Source of the DNA: Stappia sp. BW2
GTDB taxonomy: Bacteria > Pseudomonadota > Alphaproteobacteria > Rhizobiales > Stappiaceae
Direction: 5' to 3'
Assembly: GCF_008107695.1 (NCBI RefSeq)
Contig: NZ_VIRG01000070.1
Location: 806,001-870,000, forward strand
Length of the DNA: 64,000 bases
The notes beneath the pieces were generated by a model. The model saw only the letters and a list, made by a program, of their open reading frames with translations. It ran no database searches and was not told the origin of the DNA. Position numbers and translations under genes: made by a program. This document shows, piece after piece, positions 15,718 to 24,689 of this stretch; positions within the stretch are counted from its first letter, which is position 1, and each line of letters opens with the position of its first letter.

Positions 15718-18020
15718 CGGTCCTGTCCAAATACGTGTCTGTCAGCTCTCTGGCAGCCTCACTGGCCGCTGTCTTCAGCACGCTTTCGGTGCTGCCCGCC
15801 GCTGCTGAGCCTGATCTCGATGATCTGTCCGGAACCGTGGTCGCCACTTCAGGCGGCAAGGAGATCCATCTGCCCCTGCTGAAGGCCGACTACAGGGTCG
15901 AGGTTGACGGCGATGTGGCCCACGTTGAGCTGACGCAGACGTTCCTGAACCCGACCAAGCTGCCGCTGAATGCGACCTACCTGTTTCCGCTGAACCAGAA
16001 GGCGGCCATCCATGCCATGCGTATGGATCTCGACGGCGAGACCATCGTGGCCCGGATCAAGAAGAAGGAGGATGCCAAGGCCACCTTCGAAAAGGCAAAA
16101 CGGGAAGGCAAGGCCGCTGCCCTGTTGACCCAGCACCGGCCGAACATGTTCACCCAGGACATTGCCCATCTGATGCCTGGCCGCCCGGTGAAGGTGACGC
16201 TGGAATACGCCCAGACCGTTCCCAAGATCGACGGTGCTTATGAGCTGGTGATGCCGATGGTGGTGGGGCCACGTTATGAAGGGCCGGGCCCACAGGCGGC
16301 CATGGAGGCGTCGCAGATCATCGCTGGCGACCATAGGGCTGAAGATGATGGCCCCGGATACGGCGACACTGCATATGCAAGCGATGAGTCCATCTCTGCA
16401 AAACCGGCGGCGTTCAAGCACAGCGAAACGGTCTCCGGCTGGCAGATCGACAAGCTTCCGGCCTATCCCGAGATCATCGGGCAGAACGCACCGAAGGAAA
16501 TCGACCCCAGGCGCGTGTCGCTGGAGCTTTCTCTGAAGGCACCGATGCCTGTCTCGAGGCTGTCGAGCGAGACCCATGCGCTGGAGGTTTCCAGCCAGGG
16601 GGACATGCAGACAGTCCGATTCAAGTCCGGCAGGGCCATCGACAACCGGGATTTCGTGCTGCGCTATGAGCTTGCCGCACAAAGCGATGTCGCCGCTGGC
16701 GCCTCGTCCCGATACGAAGCGGACGGTGGAGGCTATTTCTCGCTGCTGATCGAGCCGCCGAAACTTCCGGCTGAAGACATGATCGGCCAGCGTGAGCTTG
16801 TCTTCGTGCTGGATACGTCCGGATCCATGACCGGGCAGCCGATGGAAGCCAGCAAGACCTTCATGAGCGCAGCGATCAAGGCTTTGCGCCCGGACGACTA
16901 TTTCCGCATCCTTCGCTTTTCCAGCAACACATCCCAATTTGCCGGAGATGCAGTGCTGGCAACCGAACGGAACAAGCGGCAGGCCCTCAAGTTCGTGTCC
17001 TCTCTGGAGGCTGGTGGTGGAACGGAGATCGACCGGGCCGTCAACACGGCCTTCGATCAGACGCAGCCGGACAACACCACCCGCATCGTTGTCTTCCTGA
17101 CCGACGGCTATATCGGCGATGAGGCGACCGTGATCTCAAGTGTCGCGAAGCGTATCGGCAAGGCACGCATCTATGCCTTCGGCGTCGGCAACTCCGTCAA
17201 CCGGTTCCTGCTGGATGCGATGGCGACCGAGGGCCGGGGGTATGCCCGTTATGTCGCTTTGGGAGAAGATGCCGGTGATGTAGCGGAAAATCTTGCCGCA
17301 AACCTGAAGACACCGCTTCTGACAGATATTTCCATCGACTGGAACGGGCTCAAGGTCGAGGGCCAGAGCCCGGCCCGGATCCCCGATCTGTTCGAAGGCG
17401 GATCGGTGCGCGTGATGGGGCGTTACACTGCCGGTGGAAGGCACACGATCTTCATCAATGGTCTCGTCAATGGGCATGCCGCCAGATTGCCGCTTGAAAT
17501 CGACCTGAAGTCTTCTGTCGACGGCAACGCGGTTTCCAGTCGAGCCTTGCCGCTGATCTGGGCGCGCGAGCAGATCTTCGACAAGGAACGCGCCTACACC
17601 ATCGGCGGCAGCACCGACACGCAACTGAAGCAGGAAATCGTGGATCTAGGACTGACCTATTCGCTCCAGACCCGGTTCACGTCCTTTGTGGCCGTATCCG
17701 AAAAGGTGGTGAATGGCGCACCGGCGGCGACGTCCCACCGAAATGTGCCCCTGCCGCAGGTGGCAGGCGTTTCCGCCAATGCCTATCCCTCCCTCAACCT
17801 GTCCGGCAGTTCGGCGCCGGAGCCCGAAGGCATTCTTGGCCTGATGCTGGTCCTCCTGGCTGTGGCTGCCCGGTTCCGGCTTCAGCTGGCGAATAGCTTC
17901 CGCAGATTGCGGGACAAGGTGCAGCTTTCCCGGTTCCGCGGTCAGGCAGAGCTGCGCGATGAGCAGGACCTTGCCTTGCCCCGTAGTTTGCGCCGGGATG
18001 GCTGGTGGCTGGAAACCTGA
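15714..18020 (+). CDS. VIT and von Willebrand A domain surface protein, exosortase target
   Basis: 768 residues from ATG 15714. Signal peptide about 1-31 (ending LPAAAEP). VIT domain about 35-165 with LPLNATYLFPLNQKAAIHAM. vWA domain about 360-530 with MIDAS D367-TSGS, then the T/D positions in GGGTEIDRAV and FLTDGY. Near the C-terminus PEPEG (702-706) precedes a hydrophobic segment ILGLMLVLLAVAARF and arginines, the layout of a PEP-CTERM-like sorting signal. Unusually, a 46-residue charged tail follows. Related proteobacterial proteins are targets of a dedicated sortase; here an exosortase replaces it. Its role is probably cell-surface adhesion or matrix, not proven. Confidence 0.9.
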   Translation: MTVLSKYVSVSSLAASLAAVFSTLSVLPAAAEPDLDDLSGTVVATSGGKEIHLPLLKADYRVEVDGDVAHVELTQTFLNPTKLPLNATYLFPLNQKAAIHAMRMDLDGETIVARIKKKEDAKATFEKAKREGKAAALLTQHRPNMFTQDIAHLMPGRPVKVTLEYAQTVPKIDGAYELVMPMVVGPRYEGPGPQAAMEASQIIAGDHRAEDDGPGYGDTAYASDESISAKPAAFKHSETVSGWQIDKLPAYPEIIGQNAPKEIDPRRVSLELSLKAPMPVSRLSSETHALEVSSQGDMQTVRFKSGRAIDNRDFVLRYELAAQSDVAAGASSRYEADGGGYFSLLIEPPKLPAEDMIGQRELVFVLDTSGSMTGQPMEASKTFMSAAIKALRPDDYFRILRFSSNTSQFAGDAVLATERNKRQALKFVSSLEAGGGTEIDRAVNTAFDQTQPDNTTRIVVFLTDGYIGDEATVISSVAKRIGKARIYAFGVGNSVNRFLLDAMATEGRGYARYVALGEDAGDVAENLAANLKTPLLTDISIDWNGLKVEGQSPARIPDLFEGGSVRVMGRYTAGGRHTIFINGLVNGHAARLPLEIDLKSSVDGNAVSSRALPLIWAREQIFDKERAYTIGGSTDTQLKQEIVDLGLTYSLQTRFTSFVAVSEKVVNGAPAATSHRNVPLPQVAGVSANAYPSLNLSGSSAPEPEGILGLMLVLLAVAARFRLQLANSFRRLRDKVQLSRFRGQAELRDEQDLALPRSLRRDGWWLET

Positions 18021-18046
18021 TCCGCGCTTCGCTATTGGTAACGCTT

Positions 18047-18062
18047 CCGCAGGTGACTGCGG
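18047..18062 (+). terminator. Short hairpin between target gene and regulator gene
   Basis: CCGCAG / CTGCGG stem of 6 bp with GTGA loop, followed by GAGCTGTTTTTC. It may be a partial terminator that separates expression of the structural pair from the regulators. Confidence 0.45.
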
Positions 18063-18086
18063 GAGCTGTTTTTCAGGAAGAGACAA

Positions 18087-18809
18087 TTGCCAGGTCAAAC
18101 CATTCTTGTAGTTGATGACGACCCGCACATTCGGGACGTCATCTGTTTCGCGCTTCAAAAGGCGTCTTACGTGTTTGAAGTTGCCGCTGACGGCAAGGAA
18201 GCGCTCGACAAGGCGCTTCTGTGCAATCCGTCCCTGATCGTACTGGATATCGGCCTGCCGGAAATGGACGGGCTGGACGTCTGCCGACATTTGCGCCGGA
18301 CGACCGAGGTGCCTATCCTGTTTCTGTCGGCCCGGGACGACGAGATCGACAAGATCGTCGGGCTGGAACTGGGCGCGGACGATTATGTCACCAAGCCGTT
18401 CAGCCCGCGCGAGCTGATTGCACGGGTCGGCGCGATCCTGAAACGCTATGGCGCCCCCGCTGTTGCCGAAACGGTTGAGGATCTGCCGGCGCTTCGCTTC
18501 GGAGCGGTTGAGCTCGACCGGTCGCAGCGCCATGTGAGTGTCGGTGAAACGCCGGTGACGCTGACGGCCATCGAGTTCGATATCCTCGCCACCCTGCTGG
18601 CCCGGCCCAAGATCGTCTTTACCCGCGAGCAGATCCTGCAGAGCGCCTATCGGGACAATATCCACGTTTCGGACAGAACCATCGACAGCCACATCCGCAA
18701 CATCCGCGCCAAGCTCGGTGCTGTTGGCTGCGGCGATGCCATCGAGACCGTTCATGGTGTCGGCTTCCGGCTCGGGCCCTGCCGGGTGGAGACAGGGACC
18801 AGCGGATGA
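18087..18809 (+). CDS. pdsR: OmpR-type response regulator of the sortase/exosortase system
   Basis: 240 residues, probably starting with TTG at 18087 (AGGAAG 6 nt upstream); no ATG or GTG gives a full receiver domain. Acidic residues D10-D12, phospho-acceptor D54 in LIVLDIGLPEMDG, switch residues in LFLSARDDE and VTKPFSPRELIARVGA; winged helix from about 135 to 235 ending VHGVGFRLG. The gene order target, regulator, kinase matches the regulators known as the proteobacterial dedicated sortase system response regulator. Overlaps the kinase gene by 4 nt. Confidence 0.88.
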   Translation: MPGQTILVVDDDPHIRDVICFALQKASYVFEVAADGKEALDKALLCNPSLIVLDIGLPEMDGLDVCRHLRRTTEVPILFLSARDDEIDKIVGLELGADDYVTKPFSPRELIARVGAILKRYGAPAVAETVEDLPALRFGAVELDRSQRHVSVGETPVTLTAIEFDILATLLARPKIVFTREQILQSAYRDNIHVSDRTIDSHIRNIRAKLGAVGCGDAIETVHGVGFRLGPCRVETGTSG

Positions 18810-20437
18810 TCCTGTCCCGCACTTTCCGTGACAAATGGCGGCCGCCGCTCTCCCTTGTGGTGGCGGGAGTTCTCAGCATCATGTTGCTGGTGCCGCTTGC
18901 CGGGATCGCCTTTTTCCGCGTCTATGAAAATCAGCTTATCGAGACCACGGAAGCGGAGCTGATCGGCCAGTCCGCCGCAATTGCAGCGGCAACGGCACAG
19001 CGTCTTGAAGAGGTCGGGAAGGATGGCCTGCCGCTTGGGCCCGAAGTCGCCAAGGTGGCTGAGGTTCCGGGCAGCCGCAGCATCTATTTGCGCCAACCGG
19101 GCGGAAGCTGGGCGCCGCAACTTCCGGAACTGGATCTGACGCGCACAAAGGTCCTGCCCGGGAGAGGCGCGCCACGGCCAGCTGCCGAACCGCCGCATCC
19201 GGCTTATCTGTGGGCCGGACAAGCGGTGGAGCGCATCCTGCAGGACACCCAGAAAAAAACTCTGGCCGGGTTCCGGGTGCTTGATTTTAATGGGGTGATC
19301 ATTGCCGGGCGTGAGGATCTCGGCCTGTCGCTCGCGCATGTGGAGGAGGTCAAAAAGGCGCTCACCGGGCGCTATGCCAGTGCCCTGCGCGAACGCATCG
19401 TCGATAATCCGCAGCCGATCTACTCCATCAGCCGGGGAACCAGCGTTCGCGTTTTTGTCGCGATGCCGATTATCGTGAACGACAGGATCGCGGGCGTCGT
19501 TTACGCTTCCCGGACACCCAGCAATATCCTCAAGGAAATGTTCCTGAAACGGGAGGCCGTCTTCTGGATGGTGGTCTTCGTGCTGGCCGCGACCTTCGTC
19601 GTCGGCTTCATTTTTGCCCGCGCGATTACCGGGCCGATCAAGGCGCTCACCCGCCGCTCGCTCGCCATCGGTAATGGCGAACGGGAGGCATTGAAGCCGC
19701 TGGCCATTCACGGCAACCGCGAGATCCACGCGCTATCGGAAAGCATGCTCGGCATGTCCCGCAAGCTGTTCGAGCGCAACGATTATATTTCCACCTTCGC
19801 CAATCATGTGACCCATGAACTGAAGACGCCGCTGACCGCTATACAGGGCGCGGCGGAATTGCTGCAGGATGCGGGCGGGGATCTCAGCCCTGCGGAACGT
19901 GAGAAATTTCTCGGCAACATCCTGCGCGACACGGAGCGGGCGTCGAAGCTGCTGAACAGGCTGCGCGATCTTGCGCGGGCCGACAGTGTCGAGATTGGCG
20001 GGAGTTGCCGGCTCAGCGACGTCGTTGCCGCGCTCAAAGGCCGTTTCGAGGGGCTGGAAATCGACCTGACCAGAGAGGCCGACCTGCCGATGTCGTCGGA
20101 AAATGCCCGGATCGTGTTTGACAACCTGATCGACAATTCCCGTCGGCACGGCGCGACGAGGGTCGCGATCCTTCCCGAGCAGGCCGGGAAAGGCCTCACG
20201 GTTCAGGTAAATGACAATGGTGAGGGCATTTCCGAGGGAAATCAGGGCCAGGTCTTTGATCTGTTTTTTACCACCCGGCGGGAGAGCGGCGGCACCGGCA
20301 TGGGGCTTGGCATCGTGCAGGCGCTTCTGAAGGCCCATGGGGCATCGATCAGCCTGCTTCCGGGTGACGATGGCGCCAGCTTCGAACTGTTCTTTCCTGT
20401 GAGGCCGTCGCCGGTCAGTCCGGCCAGCGGGAGCTGA
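18806..20437 (+). CDS. pdsS: Sensor histidine kinase of the sortase/exosortase system
   Basis: 543 residues. Membrane helix 1 about 15-38; large periplasmic sensor about 40-250; helix 2 about 251-272; HAMP with ARAITGPIKALTRRSLAIG; HisKA box FANHVTHELKTPLTA with phospho-His H337; HATPase with NLIDNSRRHG, DNGEGIS and GTGMGLGI. Length and domain order fit the dedicated sortase-system kinase group. Presumably senses envelope state and controls the exosortase locus. Its last 23 nt overlap the 3' end of the convergent LysR gene. Confidence 0.9.
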   Translation: MILSRTFRDKWRPPLSLVVAGVLSIMLLVPLAGIAFFRVYENQLIETTEAELIGQSAAIAAATAQRLEEVGKDGLPLGPEVAKVAEVPGSRSIYLRQPGGSWAPQLPELDLTRTKVLPGRGAPRPAAEPPHPAYLWAGQAVERILQDTQKKTLAGFRVLDFNGVIIAGREDLGLSLAHVEEVKKALTGRYASALRERIVDNPQPIYSISRGTSVRVFVAMPIIVNDRIAGVVYASRTPSNILKEMFLKREAVFWMVVFVLAATFVVGFIFARAITGPIKALTRRSLAIGNGEREALKPLAIHGNREIHALSESMLGMSRKLFERNDYISTFANHVTHELKTPLTAIQGAAELLQDAGGDLSPAEREKFLGNILRDTERASKLLNRLRDLARADSVEIGGSCRLSDVVAALKGRFEGLEIDLTREADLPMSSENARIVFDNLIDNSRRHGATRVAILPEQAGKGLTVQVNDNGEGISEGNQGQVFDLFFTTRRESGGTGMGLGIVQALLKAHGASISLLPGDDGASFELFFPVRPSPVSPASGS

Positions 20438-21314
20438 ATTCAGCCGCCAGATGCTCGATCAGCGCGCGCACGCGTCGGGTCAGATGCCTGTTGGGTGGAT
20501 AGAGCGCGTAAAGGCCAAAGGTGGCTGTCTCAAAATCGGGAAGCACGCGCTCCAGTCGTCCGGTTTCCAGGGCGTCCTCTATGGCGTAAAGCGGCGCGAT
20601 GGTGATGCCGAGACCGCCCACTGCCATGCGCGCCAGAGCACCCGGCGAGTTCGAGCGCACGGCGCTGTTCAGCCGCACGACATGCTCTTTGCCGCTGGAA
20701 TGGAACCGCCAGATGTTGAGGTCCGTCTGATTGTTGTCGACAAGGCAGACATGGGTCGACAGGGCACTTGGGTCCTGCGGCCTGCCGTGGCGCTGGAGAT
20801 AATCCGGTGAGGCGCACAGAACCAGCGGCATGCCGGCAAGTTTTCGGGCGATCAGGGTGGAGTCCCGCAGGGCGCCGATGCGGATCGCCAGGTCGAGACC
20901 TTCTTCCACCAAGGCAAGCCGGTGGTCTGACAGGCGCATGTCGACTTCGACATCGGGATGCTCGCGCAGGAAGGGCACCAGTGCCTCGCTCAGCCGTGTG
21001 CTGCCGAAGCCTGTCGGGGCGGTCAGTCTGATCTGGCCTGCCAGAGCCCCCTGTCGCTCGCGCACGAGCGAATCCAGGTCGTCGAGTTGCTCCAGGATCG
21101 GTCGGCAATGCTCCAGATAGGCGGTGCCGACATCGGTCAGGGAAACGCTGCGCGTGGTTCTGTTGAAGAGCTGTGTCTTCAACTGGCTCTCCAGGTGCTG
21201 GACATATTTGCTGACAAGCTTGGTCGACAGGCCGAGCCGTCGCCCGGCGGCAGTGAAGGAGTGCTCCTGCGCAACCGCAACAAAAGCCCGCATGGTTTCG
21301 ATCTTGTCCATCAC
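20415..21314 (-). CDS. LysR-family transcriptional regulator
   Basis: 299 residues. N-terminal helix-turn-helix MRAFVAVAQEHSFTAAGRRL and STKLVSKYVQHLESQL, then a substrate-binding domain (about 90-295) starting QIRLTAPTGFGSTRL. It belongs to the large subgroup that acts on neighbouring oxidoreductase genes. It is divergent from the GST/PNPOx-FNR pair across a 171-bp gap, which contains the AT-rich segment ATTGTACATAAT. The 3' end overlaps the kinase gene by 23 nt tail to tail. Confidence 0.92.
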   Translation of the reverse strand: MMDKIETMRAFVAVAQEHSFTAAGRRLGLSTKLVSKYVQHLESQLKTQLFNRTTRSVSLTDVGTAYLEHCRPILEQLDDLDSLVRERQGALAGQIRLTAPTGFGSTRLSEALVPFLREHPDVEVDMRLSDHRLALVEEGLDLAIRIGALRDSTLIARKLAGMPLVLCASPDYLQRHGRPQDPSALSTHVCLVDNNQTDLNIWRFHSSGKEHVVRLNSAVRSNSPGALARMAVGGLGITIAPLYAIEDALETGRLERVLPDFETATFGLYALYPPNRHLTRRVRALIEHLAAEFSSRWPD

Positions 21315-21485
21315 TCTTGTCCTCGGTGGAGCCGGTGCGTCAGGTTATTATCCCTGAATTGTACATAATCATTGAATGAATTCGAAGATTATTTCCAATC
21401 AGGGCGAGTGACATATTGCGGGCAGCGGACCGAACCAAGAGGCTTCGGCCGCGGAAAGATCCTTAAAGGCAAGAGGAAGCTGGCG

Positions 21486-22106
21486 ATGTCCAACGCAATC
21501 AAGATCCACCGTTTTCCGCTCTCCGGTCACTGCCACCGGGTGGAACTCTTTTCCAGCCTCACCGGCATCAACTACGAGCTGGTCGAGGTCGACCTTGTAG
21601 ATGGTGAGCACAAGCGCGACCCGTTCCTGAAGCTCAATCCAGTCGGCCTCGTTCCGGTCATTGAAGATGGTACGACCGTTCTCGCGGACTCCAACGCGAT
21701 CCTCGTCTACCTGGCTCGCAAATATGCGCCGGACTGGCTGCCGACAGATCCGTATCTGGAAGCGGAAGTGCATCGCTTCCTGGCCTTTGCCGCCGGTGAA
21801 CTTGCCAGCGGTCCGGGCGCGGCACGTTTGATTGCCGTCTTCGGAGCGCCGCTTGATCCGGAACGCGCGAAGTCTGTTGCCAAGGTGGCTTTTGATAATC
21901 TGGAAGCCCATCTCGATGGTCGCGAATGGCTCGTTGGAGACCGTCCGACGATCGCCGACATCGCCATCTACAGCTACACGGCCCATGCACCGGAAGGCAA
22001 CGTCTCGCTGGAACCCTATCCGCGCATTCGTGGACTGTTGACGCGCATCGAGGCCTTGCCGGGTTTTGTGGCCATGCCGGCGAGCAAGGCAGGTCTTGCC
22101 GCCTAA
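21486..22106 (+). CDS. Glutathione S-transferase family protein
   Basis: 206 residues from ATG 21486 (AGGAAG 7 nt upstream). The thioredoxin-like N-terminal domain begins IKIHRFPLSGHCHRVELFSS and contains the glutathione-site motifs NPVGLVPVIEDG and LADSNAILVYLARKY; the helical C-terminal domain has the family N-capping motif GDRPTIADIAIYSY. The serine in LSGHCHR, or the nearby Cys, would be the catalytic residue. First gene divergent from LysR, 76 nt before the PNPOx-FNR gene, so probably one operon for electrophile or quinone detoxification. Confidence 0.92.
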   Translation: MSNAIKIHRFPLSGHCHRVELFSSLTGINYELVEVDLVDGEHKRDPFLKLNPVGLVPVIEDGTTVLADSNAILVYLARKYAPDWLPTDPYLEAEVHRFLAFAAGELASGPGAARLIAVFGAPLDPERAKSVAKVAFDNLEAHLDGREWLVGDRPTIADIAIYSYTAHAPEGNVSLEPYPRIRGLLTRIEALPGFVAMPASKAGLAA

Positions 22107-22182
22107 CATTTTCCCGCACTGCAGGTCCTTGCTAGCAAGGGCCTGCATCTGGCGATCCTGGATGCACCGAGAGGATTTAACG

Positions 22183-23835
22183 ATGGCCGAGATAGATGAC
22201 ACCGCCAACAGGCCGGTCTTCCCTTCTCCGTTTCATGATGGCGAGCGCCGTGTGCAAGAACGCCTTGGCGAGCGGGATGTCGAACTCTGGGCGCGCGGTG
22301 CTATCCGCGAGGCCATGCCCGATCAGCATCGGGCCTTTTTTGAGGCGCAGATGTTCATGGTCGCATCGGCAAGAGATGCCGATGGCCGCCCCTGGGCGAC
22401 AGTCCTGGAAGGCTGGCCGGGATTTGTGCGCTCGCCCGACGCGCGGTCGTTGACGGTGTCCGCGCTGCCGGTCGAGGGCGACGCGCTGGAAGGCGCCTTT
22501 TCCGAAGGAGCCGATGTGGGGTTTATCGGCATCGAGCTTGCGACCCGGCGGCGCAACAGGGTGAACGGCAAGGTCTCGCGTGCGGGGACGGAAGGGTTCG
22601 GGTTCTCGGTTGGCCAGTCCTTTGGCAACTGCCCGCAATATATCCGGGCGCGAGATGTCCGCTGGAGTACGGAGCAAGCCGCGGCCCGGGTCGTTCGCAG
22701 CGCCGTCCTGAGCCCCTCGCAACAGCAATGGGTCGGGTCGGCCGATACGTTCTTCATCGCAACCGGATACCGGGGCGAGGGGGACGATCCGGCGTATGGC
22801 ATGGACGTCAGCCATCGCGGCGGGGAGCGTGGTTTCGTCGAGGTGCTTGACGATCGTACCCTGCGGTTTCCGGATTACGCGGGCAACCAGTTCTACAACA
22901 CACTGGGCAACATCCTTGGCGATCCGCGCACCGGTCTGCTGTTTCTGGATTTCAGCACCGGCAGCTTGCTGCAGATGACGGGCCGGGCGACGATAATCTG
23001 GGACAAGGCCGAAGCGGCAAAGGTTCCGGGCGCACGCCAACTGGTCTCGTTTGAAATCGAGAGCATCGTCGAGTTGACGTCCGCGCTTCATCTGCGCTGG
23101 CAGAAAGACGCTGACGCGATCCGTTCCCTGCGGCTGGCGTCCAGGCACAGGGAAAGCGCCGATGTGACATCACTCGTGTTCGAGGCGCGCGACGGAGGGG
23201 CGTTGGCGCCGTTTCGGGCGGGGCAACATTTGCCACTGGAGCTTCATTTGCCAGCTGGTCTCGGCAAGGTACAACGGAGCTATTCACTCTCCGGCGATCC
23301 GTCTGACGGTCGCTACCGGATATCCGTGAAGCGCGAGCCGCAAGGGCTGGTCTCGCGCATCCTGCACGATGTCTTTCAGGTTGGCGGTTTTCTGGATGCT
23401 GGAAGGCCCTCCGGTGATTTTGCCCTGCCTGACACGAAAAGCCCGCTGGTGCTGGTGAGCGCAGGTATCGGGATCACGCCCGTGTTGAGCATGTTGCATC
23501 AGCTGGTGGGTGAGGAGGGGGACAGGCCGGTGTGGTTCGTGCATAGCGCTCGCGATGGTGATCATCATGCCTTCCGCGAGGAAGTGCGGGCGCTGGTCAA
23601 GGGCAAGGCGAACATTCAGATCGTCACCCACTATACCCGGCCGCTGCCGTCGGACAGTCCCGGGCATGATTTCGATCACGCTGGCCGGATATCGGCAGCC
23701 AGTCTGGTGGCTCTTTCAGGCAGCGCGGATACGCAATACCTCCTTTGTGGACCCGCGGCCTTTCTGGCGGAGCTGGAGGAGGGGCTGGTGCGCGAGGGTG
23801 TCCCGCAGGAGCAAATCCGTTTCGAGTCGTTTTAG
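22183..23835 (+). CDS. PNPOx-like / ferredoxin-NADP reductase fusion oxidoreductase
   Basis: 550 residues from ATG 22183. Residues about 10-310 are a split-barrel flavin (pyridoxamine-phosphate-oxidase-like) domain, with RSPDARSLTVSALP and the late motif NTLGNILGDPRTGLLFLDF. Residues about 325-550 are an FNR-type reductase with RSYSLSG (FAD), LVSAGIGITPVLSML (nucleotide) and LLCGPAAFL. Many relatives continue into a C-terminal 2Fe-2S ferredoxin domain; here the protein stops right after QIRFESF, so that domain is absent. It probably moves electrons from NAD(P)H to the flavin domain. Substrate unknown. Confidence 0.87.
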   Translation: MAEIDDTANRPVFPSPFHDGERRVQERLGERDVELWARGAIREAMPDQHRAFFEAQMFMVASARDADGRPWATVLEGWPGFVRSPDARSLTVSALPVEGDALEGAFSEGADVGFIGIELATRRRNRVNGKVSRAGTEGFGFSVGQSFGNCPQYIRARDVRWSTEQAAARVVRSAVLSPSQQQWVGSADTFFIATGYRGEGDDPAYGMDVSHRGGERGFVEVLDDRTLRFPDYAGNQFYNTLGNILGDPRTGLLFLDFSTGSLLQMTGRATIIWDKAEAAKVPGARQLVSFEIESIVELTSALHLRWQKDADAIRSLRLASRHRESADVTSLVFEARDGGALAPFRAGQHLPLELHLPAGLGKVQRSYSLSGDPSDGRYRISVKREPQGLVSRILHDVFQVGGFLDAGRPSGDFALPDTKSPLVLVSAGIGITPVLSMLHQLVGEEGDRPVWFVHSARDGDHHAFREEVRALVKGKANIQIVTHYTRPLPSDSPGHDFDHAGRISAASLVALSGSADTQYLLCGPAAFLAELEEGLVREGVPQEQIRFESF

Positions 23836-23849
23836 GGGCGGCTGAAACC

Positions 23850-24230
23850 TCAGTTCTCCGGGGCGAAGTCGACATGGATATGGTTGCCGTCAGGGTCCCA
23901 GACATTGATGGCAACCGTTCCCGTGCCGGGCTGAACGGAACGGCGGTAATGTTCGCCGCGTTCGGTCAATCTGGCTTCGAACGCTTCAAGGCCTGAAGCG
24001 GTGAACGCGAAATGTTCCAGTTTCAGCTTGGTCTCGGATCCGGTGGCTACCGGCCCTTCTATGCCGACCAGATGAATGGCCGCTGCTTCTCCGGCGTAAA
24101 GCCAGGCTCCAGGAAAAGCGAAGTCCGGGCGCGGGCCAGGTTTCATCCCCAGAACGTCGCCATACCAGGCAATCAGCTCGTCGAGCCGCGTGGTACGCAG
24201 ATTGACGTGGTCGAGCTTCCCGATCTTCAT
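23850..24230 (-). CDS. VOC-family (glyoxalase-fold) protein
   Basis: 126 residues with two beta-alpha-beta-beta-beta modules: KLDHVNLRTTRLDELIAWY and HFAFTASGLEAFEARL, ending VWDPDGNHIHVDF. Potential metal ligands are H9, H in AIHLVG, H in KLEHFAF and E or H near the end. Family members include glyoxalases, dioxygenases and resistance proteins. Convergent with the preceding oxidoreductase (14-bp gap). Confidence 0.88.
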   Translation of the reverse strand: MKIGKLDHVNLRTTRLDELIAWYGDVLGMKPGPRPDFAFPGAWLYAGEAAAIHLVGIEGPVATGSETKLKLEHFAFTASGLEAFEARLTERGEHYRRSVQPGTGTVAINVWDPDGNHIHVDFAPEN

Positions 24231-24689
24231 GCAAGTGCCTTTCCCGACAGGCTGGGTGGATCTGGTGGGTGATGGACAGTTTGTCTGACTTTTCGTGCTT
24301 CACGTGTCAATGCGGCGGGGTGGTTGCACGGATGAGCAAAACACGATGAAACGTCAGCCGGAACTGTCACATTTTTTGCGAAATAGTTAAAGCAGGGCAA
24401 GGCTTTCGGACGAAAAGTGGCCTGACGGCTTTCTCGTGAAAAAAATTGGCTGCAACCCAAAATTTCCTATTGCATCGAGGGGCGAACGCGCGCATATACG
24501 CCTTGCCCAAATTCGCACGTGCCCGTGGTCGTTCATGGGGTGTCGTTCCAGACATCTCTTAAGGGGCTGCTGCCAGACAATCCGCCAAGGGGCGGGGCAG
24601 CTGAGATCCGGACGGCTTAAAGCAACGACGTAAGAGGGCTTTTTTGGTCTCTGCCGGGGTTTCCAACCTCCGGGGTCACTAAAGAGGCA
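24231..24689. other. Gene-poor gap upstream of the polyamine locus
   Basis: About 460 bp with no supported open frame; it probably holds the VOC promoter and the distal promoter of the ornithine decarboxylase transcript. AT-rich stretches occur near 24360-24470. I see no further structure that I can name. Confidence 0.4.

Noticed and set aside
17811-17880. Possible classical LPXTG sortase signal in the VIT/vWA protein
   Set aside because: The C-terminal motif is PEPEG before the membrane helix, not LPXTG, and the neighbouring enzyme is an exosortase.
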